DNA of 64,000 nucleotides from Agrypnia vestita (GCA_016648135.1 JADDOH010023134.1:1-64000); one strand, 5' to 3'; shown: positions 44,038 through 56,646, counted from the first letter of the stretch. Numbers and translations: made by a program. The notes: generated by a model from the letters alone, not told the origin.

Positions 44038-46298
44038 TTACTCGTATTTGTTTGGTATTTATATAAAATTTTTGCGATGTTTGTAACCTATTTTAATAAA
44101 TTAACTCTCTAAGAACACATTTAAAATAATGGAGGTTGGATCTTCACAAGGAAAATCTGATAAATTACCGAAAATTAATGCCTCAATGTTGGTTTCATTT
44201 TTCTCTAACATTATCGGGAGTTTTCAGGGATGAATTTCTACTTTTGGGTAGGATACAATATCTACAAAACTTTTCCCACACATTATGGACGCACTGTACA
44301 AAAAACTCGGCTTGTTTTGTAAAAAAACGGATGAACGTCTAAATACGCGAATGTGCTGTTACGTGTCGACATAAAAATTGACGCTTGACGTCACCTGCGA
44401 AAATAAGTGTTTTAGCGGGAATATAAATGGTGATTTTCTAAACCGTTTTTTATATTATATTAAAAAAATCTTTTTCATAAACGTATTTTCTAAACCAAAG
44501 TAAAGATTTATCTATTAAAAAAAATAAAAAATTAACCTATTAAGATATGTACCTACCTACTTGATTTTTGTACTCCTTCACTCAATCTGAAGAATACTTG
44601 AAGTAAGCTAATTGCTTGAAAAAAGCTAATTGAAGACATGTATGGCTTCCCAATTTCCTTAATGTCGAAGCTTCGTAAACAAGATCGGTTCCCAGCGGCG
44701 CGGGCGCGGCGGGTTAGAGATATTCAAAAATATACAAATAGGAAGAACAAAATATTTATTATTTATTGATTCATGTTTGCTTAGTACAGCTATTCGGCCA
44801 GTTGAATTTCAATAACGTTGCCTCAAGGCATCAGCCTTACACATATATGAAAATAGTACAATAAAAATGCGGAAATATATAAAATAGGGCTTGACAAATA
44901 ATGTTTAAACTAAGGATTAAATAAGGTCGGTGGAAAAATTCCTCAACAAATAAAGGTCGTAGAAAAATGATGTGTATATCTGTCCAATATTTGAAATATA
45001 ACTTTTAGGAATAAGGTAGGGAAAAAAATTAAACACATAAAAACCCGTAGGTAGGGTAGGTATGGGTAATGAACGGAGTAGAAACGGTAGGGGAAAAAAT
45101 AAACAGATTAAAAACCAAAAAAAAAAATACAAACACATGACAACTAATTCGAAAAAATACATATAGTCGCGTACAGATGCATAACACTAAAATACAATAT
45201 TTAAAGTATAAAACAATAGAATTTAATAGGAAAATAATTACAAACACAAAAAATTAAAAACTTTAAAAACAGGGTGTTCACTTAATCCGAGATAACACTA
45301 ATCCAAAATTTACACACACTCCAAATTATTAAAATGAAAAAAAAAACACACACAGTTATATGAAACGAAAGTTCAATATTGAGCATATAAAAAGAGAATA
45401 AACAAATAAGTCCAGAAAACAACAATTAGGTGCCTATTTACATTAACAATTAAACTCGCGGCGCGCTCTGTCATTTGTATCAAAGTAAAAACGCTATTGA
45501 AAGGGATTCCCGAAATTTCGCGTTTCTTGATGTTCACAATTTCGCTACTCTTCGTGTTCTAAGATGGAAGAACATTCTCAAGCGCATCAGCAGGCCATAA
45601 CCCGGGGTCGCGATCCTTAGTAATGAGAAAACCAACTGGGGAAGAGAAGTCCACTGCAATTTCAAATGAAATAGACACACAAATAAAGTGTATCTATTAT
45701 CGCCTTCGCACTGTCAAAGCTGGAGTTTATAAACATACAATACCTACTATTTTCCTTACAATTACAAGTTTTTTTTTAACTTTACATTTTTAAAAATAAT
45801 ATTTTTCTAGTGTTAATGTGAGTCATTTATTATTTTAGAAAATCTACATCATCTAAAAAAATATTTTATTTTTTAAAATCTCTTCATATTAGAAAAAAAT
45901 AACTTAATCGATTTAGGTAAATATTGTTCCGTAAATAATCTTTAATTCGTGGCAATGTGAAAAAAACCTTTCTCCTCGGCAGGAGATTGGAGATCCTCAC
46001 AGGTATATTGAGAAAAAAAATGCAAAGAAATAAAATGAGGTAACTAAAACCCTCCTAGGATCTCATGAAGCCTACTGAAATATCAATAAACTTACTTTTA
46101 TGTAATAATAATACTGAGAAACCAGTTATATTTTTTATTAAAAAAAGTTTTTTTATAACATAAAAAATGTTTTAAATTTTATGTGCGCCATTGACGTTCC
46201 AATGGATCGTTAATTCAATTTCCGTTTGTTATTTTTTTGTCATGGTTTTGTAAAAATCGTTTTCTGAACAAGTGAATGTTCTTTAATATGTTTCGTAG
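44038..46298. other. Intergenic DNA, no gene recognised
   Basis: 44690-44730 is a short GC-rich island. 45000-45400 has open minus-strand frames that are only T-rich low-complexity translation. 45450-45660 is GC-richer and may be a retroelement remnant. No supportable gene upstream of the promoter at 46299. Confidence 0.45.
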
Positions 46299-46335
46299 TA
46301 TAAAAGCCAAGTTCTATCTAGGGATGGTCACAGTT
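46299..46335 (+). promoter_or_regulatory. TATA-type core promoter with initiator
   Basis: TATAAAAG at 46299-46306 is followed about 30 bp later by GGTCACAGTTG (46326-46336), which contains insect initiator-like TCA/CAGT sequence. The start codon lies 24-30 bp further on. The spacing is right for RNA polymerase II. Confidence 0.65.
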
Positions 46336-46358
46336 GTTCACCAGGACTAGGAGCAACA

Positions 46359-46544
46359 ATGGCGAATCTATCGGTTGCTTGTTTCCTCATTATCTTGGTT
46401 GCTCTGCCTGCCAGATTCTCCAGGGGGCACATTACAGAGATCATGGTGGACGAAGATGGTATTGGAGGTGGAAGGAGTAACTCTATTGAGGCCAGTCCAG
46501 CTGAAGACGCGGTAGCGTCTATACCCTGTCACGTGGAATTCCAG
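46359..46544 (+). CDS. First coding exon of an unidentified secreted protein
   Basis: The ATG lies in a good insect context (CAACAATGG) and the first residues form a classic signal peptide, MANLSVACFLIILVALPARF followed by SRG. After probable cleavage an acidic, Gly/Ser-containing segment follows (HITEIMVDEDGIGGGRSNSI), then EDAVASIPCHVEFQ. The exon ends at CAG|GTATTT (donor at 46545) in phase 0; the frame would stop 9 bp into the intron. A TATA promoter lies 53-60 bp upstream. The single Cys near the exon end suggests a Cys-containing mature domain in later exons, which I could not find in the window. The family is unknown; a peptide hormone, cytokine or other small secreted protein is possible. 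Confidence 0.7.
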
Positions 46545-48189
46545 GTATTTAATTAGACATTTAATTAACTGAATAATGATTGTATTTTGATAATCACGAC
46601 GTCAATTTAATTTTTTATCAATTCACATTTCGATTCTGAAGTTGCGATTTTTCAGAACGCAGTTGCTTGACAAATAAAAATAAATTAGATAAATCACTTA
46701 GAAATATACATAGAAAAATATACCAACAAAAAATAAATTCACATAGATAGATGTTTCCATAACTGACCGAGAACTTTCTATTGCCGATATACTGGTTTAC
46801 CAAATATACGCTATAGTGACCCCATGACCCATTAATTAGTAAAATATCCATCCCGCGTGCGTTATTGGCCAATATCGTGTTATCTTTTCAATTTAAAAAG
46901 TTGTAGAAAATTGTAATCTAAATCGTTACAGATATAGGTATATCATTAAAATATAAATTGTATAATCACAAAAATTCACGCTAAACCTGAATTCCTTCGA
47001 GCCAACAATTCGAAGGATCTTTTTCACATTAAAAATGGATAAAACACAGCAAATTTTTTCACATGAACTTGTAAGCCCAAAACGAACAAGAACCATGTTT
47101 CAGGTAGGTATGTACTGCAGAGCATGACTTTGGAGATGACGGTACCGGCATTCATGGAAAGGGCGAACAAAGATTTCTGGAATATGTTAACATAACTTTC
47201 TAGAAAATTATAACGGAGCTTGCGGCTGTACATAAAACGGGATTACGAAACCAAATAAATGGCAAGGTAATGTTTTCAAACGGGAGCTTTTCTTGGTAAT
47301 CCTTATTTATTACAATTATATAATATTTGTATAAATTTTGATAATCTCTCGTTAATTATATTAAGCAGGCTATTTATTTTGATATACGTGAGGTATAGTG
47401 GAAAACAGGGGTTGGTCACGGTTTTTACACCTATATTATAATATGAGTGTACTGCTTATTAATTAATAAAATTGTGCAAACAACTTGATATCTGCAACAG
47501 AGCTTAATAATATTTAAACATAGTAATTTACTAGTTTGAATTTAACCCTGCTCAAAGTTCGATAGGGTCGCGGTGGTATGTATTTTGCTGGTAAAGATAT
47601 GCCTATAAAATGCCTCGTAACATCACAGCTGCATTCCTTCAGTGACACTGCCAATAGTCAACTCCCAGCGTCCACGAGCGGTCTCTTAGACCCGCGAGCC
47701 CCAGGCAATGTGACCACTGGCAATAAGAGAGGGTTGCTTGCACACACAACTTTTTGTGTGAATTCTATTTCTATTTTCTATTGTGAATTCCATCTGTCAA
47801 ATGTTAAATCATAATTATGATATCCATAAATATTATGTAGAGCACGCCTTTCTTTTATTTTATTATTTTTATACGAATTACTGACCTCGTTAATTACAAT
47901 TAACAGTACAAATTCAATTCGGTTATATTTACTTTTTACATATACGGCGTACGGCGATCGTTAAGTTTTTAGCAAAACTTGTTTGAAGATGAGACGTCAC
48001 AAACGTCGGCGCCATAGCGGACATTTATGGGGATAATGGGTCGCATAAATTCCTAAAAATGAATCGGTCGTTCCGTAAGCCGGCGAGAGGGTGTTGAGCT
48101 GTCGAGGGCGGCAGTCGCTGTAGAAGGCCGTACCTACGTGTTAGAGCTTCTGTTATTAAACATCTGGTGATTCTTTATTCAATAACATA
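46545..48189. other. Probable intron of the secreted-protein gene
   Basis: AT-rich, with no convincing second exon found by eye. A short GC-richer part at 47570-47760 carries a 78-codon open frame without family resemblance. Confidence 0.4.
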
Positions 48190-48740
48190 TTCTCCAGCTT
48201 TAAATGAATTTATTTAGGTAACTTACTATCACGCCGTTTCCTCGCATGGGTAGGCAGATAGGATTGAGTGTATCATTGTTCTGTCCATAAACACAACGTT
48301 GGCCATATTGAAATTCATTCATCTTCGCATGCAAGCTCGACGATTGTTGAGGCTCCTAACAGGACCGTCTTCCAGTATCTGGTTAAACTGGTAAAGTCTA
48401 GTCTTTTGCGGCCACCTCTCTTTCTGGCGCCGTCAACATTTGCATCATATATTTTTCTTCGTCAATTCCTCATTCATTCGCTCAAGATGCCTAAATGCCC
48501 TGAGCGACCATTTTTAAATTCTATTCACTGTGCTAAGATCAGCTTTAGTATCTGTAATAATTTGTTCATTCTATTGGTACTAATCGTAAATGGGTTTGCC
48601 ACAATTACATCTAAGAGATCTCATTTCTACTGCATTTAGTTTATTTTCGTTCCTCTTCTACCAGCTCCAGGCAATAACATCAGTACTGGATATAGTCAAT
48701 AACATCAGCTCCAGAATTCACTTCCGTACTTCAGTGTTGG
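48190..48740 (-). pseudogene. RTE-like non-LTR fragment, decayed
   Basis: On the minus strand it parallels 34291-34860. The 3' end (GGAAACGGCGTGATAGTAAG) is almost the same, and upstream the segments for the LCxER, HVxRM and YGSEAW regions can be followed through many stops and deletions. Confidence 0.65.
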
Positions 48741-49999
48741 TACCAGCATTCCATTGTGTACCGCTAGTCTTTTATTTGTTACCTTAGTTTATTTGTTTCT
48801 GTTAGAATTTGTGGCACCCAAAGCACCATTCATCTTATTCCCTTCAAGCTTATACACCTTCTCTCGACATTTATCTCAGCTTTCCCTCTTTTATCGAAAA
48901 TGGAGGGGTGTAAAAGAAATAATGCTAGTAGCTTTAGCTACTACAACAATTTATTTATTTATTAACGCAGTATTTTATCAGTCTGACTTTTATGTTATAT
49001 TATAATAAGGCACTTTGTGTTGCAAATATAAAAAAAATCTTTAAAAAAAGTAAATACGAAGGAAAATCAAACTTTTTTTAACGTTGTCTGTAATATATAG
49101 TAAATTGGATCGTTAAACGAAAAATGAATTTTTGCAGATTCGACAGTTTAAGTAGAGACCATCGATATGGCATATTGAGTATTAAAAATAATCAACAGAT
49201 TATTGACAAGATTTCAGCGTCCTCTTTTTTAGAATTTTGGTTATATATTTTCCGCCTGAGAAGGTTGCCGATACTCGAATCATTGAGATAGCTTCCCAGT
49301 TTACGACCAATATATTCGTACATTTTTAACGTACAATTGAAAGCACTGGAATGTACGAATATACAATACAGCAGAAAATGCTTTTTCGGGCTTCAAAGCT
49401 TGTGGAAGGAATTGTTATTAAGCATTTATAATTTTTCTCAAGATAGGGATCTTTAATTGCAATTCAACGGATGTAAATTTGGCCATAATCCATGTCATAA
49501 TTCAATTACATAAAAAAACACAGTATAATAATCATATAAAAATAATAATATTCAGCCAATTCTACATTCAATAATAATAACTACTTATTTAATAATAATA
49601 TATTACATAGGAATATTACGTTATACCTGCTGATGGACGCAACTAATGAATCGACCGATGAGTGACGTCTCGATTCAAGTCGCGCTTTATTTCACTAGGT
49701 GTGGCCAGACCGGCACACAGCGCGCACAAACAAATTAGATAATTTTTTTTATAAAAAATAGCGGGCCGCTATTTTTTTTTTCTCTTTTTTTTTGTATAGG
49801 TCCCGAAAATTCCGGAATTCAGGTTTTTTCAATCGCGGGATTGCGGGACTAGAAAAACCGAACCGAATATGAACCGATAATAATCCTTAGTTGGGATACA
49901 GCAACACAGTGGAGATGGATCTAGCTCTTCTTCTCCTCTGTATCAGTTCGAGATGGGGAAGGAGGCGGTCCTCTGTTGTTGGATTATTTCGCGGTGCTG
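48741..49999. other. AT-rich DNA, no gene recognised
   Basis: 49640-49760 is GC-richer, and an A/T-rich run with CGGGCCGC lies near 49763. No family was recognised. Confidence 0.45.
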
Positions 50000-50142
50000 A
50001 TGGTTTCAGGTCACGGTGAGTTCAGAAGAAAAGTGTTAGACTTGGGACTTGTTAGTGACCCGTGGTATGCATGCGGCCACGTGAGGCAGACACCGGAGAA
50101 CCTACTGAAAGACTGCCCCATTCTAAACGATAGGGGGATCTG
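50000..50142 (+). pseudogene. R1-like reverse transcriptase C-terminal fragment
   Basis: The frame reads GHGEFRRKVLDLGLVSDPWY followed by ACGHVRQTPENLLKDCPILN and a TGA. The pattern C-x-H/C...P-E-N/H-L-L-x-x-C-P is the zinc-knuckle end of R1/TRAS-type elements. Only about 45 codons are preserved. Confidence 0.65.
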
Positions 50143-50734
50143 ATAAGGGGGACAGGTGAACTTTCCTTCGGAAACGCTGGCCTTCTCAGGAATGCAAACA
50201 ACTAATCGTGCTTCAAATCTTTTATTCGGGTGTGGGTCTTTTGCTGGGAAAACCGTAGGGGGCCGGGTGTGACTGTTATGTGCTGGTTTTCCTTTTATCT
50301 GCTATTTACATTACAATCCAGTTGACATGTTATTTTTTAATCCTTACCTGTAACGTCATAAGCTTGATCTCTACCGTTGTTTATATTTGACGGCAGTGGT
50401 TTTCAGGACTGGTGAGTCCTTTGTTCGTTTGTGTTGTACAACCTTCTCTTTATTTTTCCCTCACAAGAGTAACTATCGTACTTTGTTTAATTGTCTCTAA
50501 GGTGTAATTTTGTGTTCACTTTCGTTTCTTACGAATTTTTTGGCTTTATTTGTATTTCCTCACATATATGTTTATCGTGTATCTTGTCTCATTCCGTTCC
50601 TTGTATTGTTTTCTATTGTTGGCAAAAGTTTAAGTGGTGTGGGGAGGATAAACACTTAAACATAAAAATGTCGAATTGGGTAGTGAAAGTATAGGGCCGA
50701 TATAATTAGGAGCTACTTCTTATAAAACGTTCCT
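50143..50734. other. Unclassified DNA after the R1-like fragment
   Basis: Possibly the 3' UTR of the R1-like element in its first part. Nothing else was recognised. Confidence 0.35.
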
Positions 50735-50890
50735 GGGTGTGGTCGGTCCCTCTTCACTATCCACATACAAGTTGAACAGCCATGGAGACATCACGCAACC
50801 CTATGTGACACCTTTTGTGACATCAAATCCTGGTGTGAATGATCCATTGATTCTTACACAAGCAGTACTTTCATCGTATAGGGATATAAT
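50735..50890 (-). pseudogene. RTE-like reverse transcriptase fragment
   Basis: The minus strand reads LYDESTACVRINGSF, GFDVTKGVT*GCVMSPWLFN and LYVDSEEGP. The GVRQGCVMSPxLFNxYxD block is the RT motif typical of RTE/craft-like elements. One stop interrupts it. Confidence 0.65.
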
Positions 50891-51331
50891 TTAGTTTCAT
50901 CGTATAGGTATATAGGTTCTAAGTTTACTGTAATCAGGGTGTACCTTCCCTAACCAACCAAGCTCAATAAACTTTTCGCCCTATGGGTTCCCGCATTCTC
51001 GATCTTGCCTTTATACAGAGGCATTTAGGTGTACAACCTATATTTCAAATTCTCCATTTCCACAAATTATTTTATTATTGTTTCTGTTACAAACTTATTT
51101 ATTATGAGGCCCTCATCCACTGGCTTCTCATACCGGCGAGGTCATAATAAATCTATGTTATTACTCAACTTTGGGTGTCTTTATGAAGTGTTTAACGCTT
51201 CAATTAAAAAAAGGAAAAAAAATATCATACTAACATCACAATAGCATAGTAGCATAAAAATATCATAATCATTAAAAAATGACGTACTTTTATTATATAT
51301 TTCGGTCAAAAATTAAGGCTGTGGCAACAGC

Positions 51332-51665
51332 GCCATATAGCGTAGTTTTGGTGGCGTTAGCGATGGACCATGTTACAAAGATAATTATATATTTAAAAAA
51401 TATTTTTATACCTCATTATTTTATAGTTCATCATTATATAAGCCATATGCTAGCGTACTGACGGTGTTAGTGATAGCTTTATATAGAGAATTATGCAATT
51501 TTATTTAGTTTTTTATATTCATCATTATTATATGCCATTTGGTATCGTTAGTAATGGACTTTGTTACATAGAGAATTATGCATTTTTTGCTTTCTTATCT
51601 CATTTATATACTTTATCATTACTTGCGCCGTATGATAGCGTTAGTGACATACATTGTTACAAATA
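51332..51665. repeat. Degenerate tandem repeat, ~95-125-bp unit, about 3.5 copies
   Basis: Each unit starts near GCCATATGATAGCGTTAGTG, then ATGGACATTGTTACA, then an AT-rich part with ATCATTAT. Starts are near 51332, 51440, 51532 and 51630. A tRNA-like segment follows directly (51710-51790). Confidence 0.6.
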
Positions 51666-51699
51666 GATACAAACGTATTTTGATGTTACGAATTGCAAA

Positions 51700-51795
51700 A
51701 TTGGACGTTAATGTACTGTGGCGAAACTGGATAACGCTCCACTCCTGTATAGGGTGGAGGTCCGGTGTTTGAGTCCCGTAGCAGCTTGCATATTT
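51700..51795 (+). mobile_element. tRNA-derived SINE-like unit
   Basis: TGGCGAAACTGGATAACGC (51719-51737) has box A character, and GGTGTTTGAGTCCC (51764-51777) is a good box B. Between them CTCCAC and GTGGAG can form an anticodon-like stem. The acceptor stem is not evident, so this is a SINE head or a tRNA pseudogene. Confidence 0.5.
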
Positions 51796-53015
51796 TTTCG
51801 TTGATTTAATTTTTCTGTATGCCCTTTTCTAATTGATTTATAAATTTGCTTACAAAACACAGAACTTTGTTTTTAAAATGCAAAATCGCAGTAAAAATGT
51901 GTATTCTTTAATATATAAATAATCTTCAATCTAAATTATTTCGGCTTAACAAACATACATTTTTTGACGAGTTTCGTTATTTATTATTTTAAATCCAGCC
52001 GTACAACCTGTTTGGTCAAAGGACATGTACGAAAACCTTTAAAATTTCAGGTAATGAAAAGGGTCGTTGGCCGCTGCATGAAGTTGGGAAGAAACTCGAG
52101 GGGGTGCGTCGCAGGAACCTACCTTCACCCCTTCCACCCCGAGTGCCTTTAAGTCATTCAAATTGGCCACCCTCGTGTTACATTTTCGATTTGAAAACTT
52201 ATGCTCCGATGAAAATTGTAAACTGTATCATTACATGTGTATTATATTTTAATAAAAATGATACCACAAATTATGTGAAAAATGTAATGATTTATGGATT
52301 ACATAAAAAGATGCTGCAACCAAATTAATTTCAAATTATTGATTAAAAATATGTACATAACATTCGCACTAATTGTAAATTGTTTCAATTATCTCAATAT
52401 GTATTTTTATCATTTTATATGTTAAATATAATTCAGACAAATATAAAATATTTTACGAAATTTCTATTTGACATCATGTCGACATATGTTTTAAAAAATC
52501 TGTAAATATTTTTGCAAAAATCTGTAATAGTATTTGACTATTAAAATGTTATATTTTTCGTAGATAGACTTTTGCAATGAACACGGATCGAGTTTTGTTA
52601 TTATATAAATCTTTAAAAATGGTCTGCATCTTACATATTTTGCGTCAATGATATTATTATTAAATGGATTATTTATATTATTTACTTTGGTTTTTATTTA
52701 AAATGTTACCTAAAAGGTTACCTTAAAAATTTCAGTTTTTTATAAAAGAATAGTCAATTCCACGCTTTTGGGCTGCCACTGCGAATGCTTCCTGCATATG
52801 AAATAAAGTTTGGCGTCAAATTGTCCAGTATACGGAGCTATTGAATATCAAATTGAATTTTATCAACACAAATTGAGTTTCACTTTTTCAGGGATACATA
52901 GTCAATGCATTTTAATCAAAAGTGATGTTGCGTGTGAGAATTTTGACGTTTCATACATTTTTAATTTTTATTGTTTCATATCAACCGTGCTGCCGCATTC
53001 AGAATAGATTGTAAT
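51796..53015. other. AT-rich DNA, no gene recognised
   Basis: A GC-richer hairpin-like block (CTCGAGGGGGTG...CACCCCGAG) lies at 52097-52143. No other feature. Confidence 0.45.
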
Positions 53016-53200
53016 CTATTCATTCAGATAAAATATCGGCAGCCTAGCATAAACAGTGTTACAGTAATCCATACGTGAGACCACAAATGCATTTATGAAT
53101 GTCAATGGCATGATGACGTTGCAATTACTGCATACGTGGGGTATAAAAGCGATGGCAGCAATATCAAAAAAATGTATATAAATGTTTTGAATGCTGTCGC
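53016..53200 (-). pseudogene. CR1-like RT C-terminal fragment
   Basis: The minus strand reads LTFINAFVVSRMDYCNTVYA, with LPIFYLNE following. This is the conserved xAFVxSRLDYCNxLxxGLPxxxLxKLQ region of CR1-type elements, about 40 codons. Confidence 0.65.
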
Positions 53201-53860
53201 CGAGAATTACTAATTTATAATGCACTGAATTATGACACATATATGTTTTTATGACTTCCAAAATCATGTTTCCTATAAATTTATACATAAACCATATTTC
53301 ATACAAAATCTCGAATTCAGTACATTCTAAATTAATATTCCACGATGACTGAATTCAAATATTTTTCCGTTATTAAATAATAAAATAATAATAATAAATG
53401 TTTATTCAATGTTCAATGTTACAAATGTTTACAGTGTTTACAAAATTAAATTAAGCTTTTTTCAATGTTACAAATGTTTACAGTTTACAAAATTAAATTA
53501 AGCTTTTTTCATTGTTGCTGAGTGTCTTGGCAGCAAGTAAACACTAAATTGATTTGACGCCCTGCCTGCTACACTAGTAATTTACTGTATTATAGCAGAC
53601 AGTGCTCTTCCAGTAGTATAATATTCAAGAATATTTATTATTTATATAACATTTGTAAATAAATCTTATTGCCAATTAAAATTAAGTAATAGTAATAATT
53701 AAATGTTTACAATTTAATAATGGTGTTAATTAATTCTATTATAGACAAAGGAAAAAAAATGATCTGAATAGGATATTAATAAAATAAAATAAAACAATTA
53801 AAAGTATTTAAAAAGATGACAGTAAATGTTCTTGTAGGAATAGTATATTTTAAATTTAGT

Positions 53861-54260
53861 TTATATCATGGCTTTTAATAGGTTTTGGGCATGCTTCCTT
53901 CCCTTTTCATGCAGCCAGAGTTTCACTTTAGAAGAAAAATACGCGAGACTATGGCTACATGTTTTAAGTTTAGTGTTAAGAGTATTGAATGTTTTTGGTG
54001 CTTGGAAGAGGTGAAATCTTTGTGAAAATGTTTTTTTGAATTTTGGTACAAGATAGTTGCAGTTCACCTGTGCCCTTGTTGAGTGTGAGTGAGTTATTTG
54101 TTGGTGATCTTGTTTATGTCGGAAAAAATATTTTAAAGTGTTGAGTAAATATGTTTGATTGATGTCCAGGACGTGACATTCTCTGAAAAGTTCTTCTGAA
54201 GGAATTGCTGCCTCGGCTTTTATGCCCCACATAATTATGTAGAATACAATAAATCAGCGG
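53861..54260 (-). pseudogene. Non-LTR RT C-terminal fragment
   Basis: The minus strand reads YLLNTLKYFFRHKQ, TRAQVNCNYLVPKFKKTFSQ, RFHLFQAPKTFNTLN and KLWLHEKGRKHAQNLLK, the C-terminal domain of jockey/CR1-type proteins (R-x-x-F-x-Q-R-...-A-P-x-x-F-N). The last 40 codons are well preserved. Confidence 0.65.
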
Positions 54261-54409
54261 TGGCCAAGAACAATGTCTCGATAACTGCGTTAGCATTCTT
54301 TTTTTTTCTCTCACTTTTACTTTGTGTTCTATTTCATATTTGCCGGTGCCGGGGCCGGGATCTGCTTGTTATCAGGCGCCAGCACCTTTTTGGAATCAAA
54401 AAGATTTTA

Positions 54410-54482
54410 GGATTTTAGAGGTACCCAGTTTAGGTATATCTACACATGCTAAGCGAACGCTCTACCATCCGAGTACAGATTT
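54410..54482 (-). tRNA. tRNA-Ala(AGC)-like pseudogene
   Basis: On the minus strand CTCGGATGGTAGAGCGTTCG, then CTTAGCATG, reproduces the D arm and anticodon arm of eukaryotic tRNA-Ala with anticodon AGC. The acceptor stem (AAATCTG...TAAAATC) and T arm (ACCTAAACTGGGTACC) are decayed. It is a pseudogene or the head of a SINE rather than a working tRNA. Confidence 0.65.
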
Positions 54483-55935
54483 GTAAGTATAAAATGCTAA
54501 TTTTTTTATAGAATAGAATACAATGCTATCATTTATATTATGAAATCGCTTAAACATTCTAAACATCAATTAGCTCCGGAGGACGGATTTGGGTTCCCTG
54601 CCAATTTTCTTTATTTATCTGAATTTATTCTTGAATACTCAGATAAATAGATTTTTTTTTTTGATAATTAAACATACATTTGCATTTGATTTTTTTTTAG
54701 ATAGATATCTATTTTGGAACAAATTGTCAATAAAGAAGGAAAAAGCCTCGATAACAAGAGAGATTGTACATTTATTTGATTATAATTAAGATCTGTGTTT
54801 ATAGCCCGGCCAACGCACGAAACATCGCGAGGCACTCTTTACATCCGAAACTTTACTAGCTCAGTATTCGGGTGAATGGGTTTTTTATGCACACGCGAGC
54901 AGAAAAGTCGGTCGGCGAAGGAAATTTACGATGTACAACATATAAAAGTTTAATCTCCCAAGAAGCTCTCATCTCACACGCTGTTGACTTTTCTTTCAAA
55001 ACTACGAAGCTCGCTATATTTTACGATGTGCCTCGGCTTGTGCGCCAGCGAATGCCGTGGCTTGCATCAGGCATAGACTTAGGTCAGGCCGTAAAAGTAG
55101 GATAGACCGTATCGCTAATATGGCGCGTGTACAAGCATAAGACTTTGATATCTTGTCTTGACATCTGACATTTTTTTGATGTGTAACATATTTCCTCTCG
55201 CTTTCCTGCAATATTTGGCAGTGATTTTGTGAAAAAGGACGGAAATGCGTAACAGGAAATAAGACGCCGGGGAAGCGCGCGCAATTTCATTTGACCAATG
55301 TGCGCGCGCAAAGCGCGCGTGATGAAGAAAAATCATCGTTTATAAACAAATCAATGTCCAGCAAGTGCCATCACAGCGAAGACGCACATTTCCAACAGCC
55401 AGCGCTTCTGATTTTGTATATATGTTACGTTGCTGGTGTCAAGCGTGTGGATGTTGTAACTTTGATATATTTGGCTTATATCTTCGAAACTATCCAATAA
55501 ACACATAGTTTTTTTTAAATGTATAAAATAACTACTCTTAATGATTTACATTTTCAAATTTTATGTAATTTATGTGATTATTTTTAAATATTTATTCAAA
55601 GTTTTCATACAATATGTATGGGGGCACACTACCGCCATCTATGAAAATAAATAAAAACATAATTGTCCAAACATATTTCTAAACAAAATGCGTATATATA
55701 TATATATATATAAATATGCGGCACCTACCTAGTGCGGCAAAATTATAATAAATAAATGCACATACATTATCTTTACTTGTATTACTTTCTGTTGTTACTC
55801 CATTGATATTTTTAATTGTGAGGTGACAAATGTTACACATCATATGCGACTACTGTAAAGCTCGCTCGTTTTTTTATTACGGCTACTGTTTCTTAAAATA
55901 TTATTAACTTAAATTTAATGCATACGAATTTTTTA
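54483..55935. other. Intergenic DNA with a GC-richer block
   Basis: 54800-55420 is clearly less AT-rich. A run of GCGCGC flanked by CAATTTCATTTGACCAATG lies at 55277-55320. Short open frames on both strands overlap each other and have no family resemblance. A (TA)n run lies near 55692-55714. Confidence 0.4.
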
Positions 55936-56045
55936 AACTTGTTTTTATTCAAGAGTTAAGGTTGTTATTACGGTCGTTAGACATATTTAACTGTAAATAG
56001 TTTCGGATATTTTATACGAACCGTATGTATTTTCTAGAAACGAAT

Positions 56046-56085
56046 CTCGCAGTTTCGTTGAATACTTATTCAACGTCATCAGGAG
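56046..56085 (-). ncRNA. Hammerhead-like motif, inverted copy (stem III damaged)
   Basis: On the minus strand: CTC, CTGATGA (56082-56076), extra C, stem II GTTGAATA/TATTCAAC, GAA, then ACTGC where the right-hand copy has ACGTC, so stem III cannot pair. Stem I CTC/GAG is kept. Probably inactive. Confidence 0.6.
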
Positions 56086-56208
56086 GACGACCTTTACCTG
56101 CGGAGGTGGAGGTAGGTGCTGCTTTCTAGGGCGTAAATTGTATGCACTTTGTTGTGGAGTGTTCTCTTCTTCTACATAGGATAAACCAAACGCAATATCG
56201 CTACACGA

Positions 56209-56646
56209 TTGAGGAAACATATTGGAGCAATTGAAAACAACAACTCCAATATATCGGCAATCTGCGAACATGCATCCAAAGGGAATCTCTGTCACTTCAT
56301 CAGATTTGACAAGGCAAAAATCTTATCAACAGAACCGTACCTTATACCCAGATTAGTGAGAGAGTCCATTGAAATATACAAACATCCCAATTTCAATAGA
56401 GATGACAGTTACAAACTATCAAGTATTTGGCGCCCTGTTCTAACGACATTGATTCAACCCTTGAGAGAAGTCGCAGAAAAGTCCGCCGACGTAACTAGTA
56501 CATATTGCATACCGGCGACCTCTATTGTAGAAGAAGAGAACACTCCACAACAAAGTGCACACAATTTACGCCCTAGAAAGCAGCACCTAATCAGTCCGAT
56601 CTCCACCTCCGCAGGTAAAGGTCGTCCTCCTGATGACGTTGAATAA
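56209..56646 (+). pseudogene. PLE endonuclease C-terminal coding fragment
   Basis: 145 open codons contain AICEHASKGNLCHFIRFDKA, PRLVRESIEIYKHPNFNRDD and SYKLSSIWRPVL, the part of Penelope proteins that follows the GIY-YIG motif (AxEHA...DF/RFDKAxIL...RLIREAIEI.KH...FNR). The tail ends GRPPDDVE-stop, and its last codons are the start of the hammerhead. The GIY-YIG motif itself and the RT are absent, so it is a truncated copy. Confidence 0.75.

Noticed and set aside
44917..45247. Hydrophobic minus-strand frames as membrane proteins
   Set aside because: The frames are A-rich on plus, giving Phe/Leu/Tyr runs, and lack start context, splice signals or patterned charges.
55277..55320. GCGCGC runs as a promoter CpG island
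   Set aside because: Very short, inside unclassified repeat-like DNA, with no gene start nearby.
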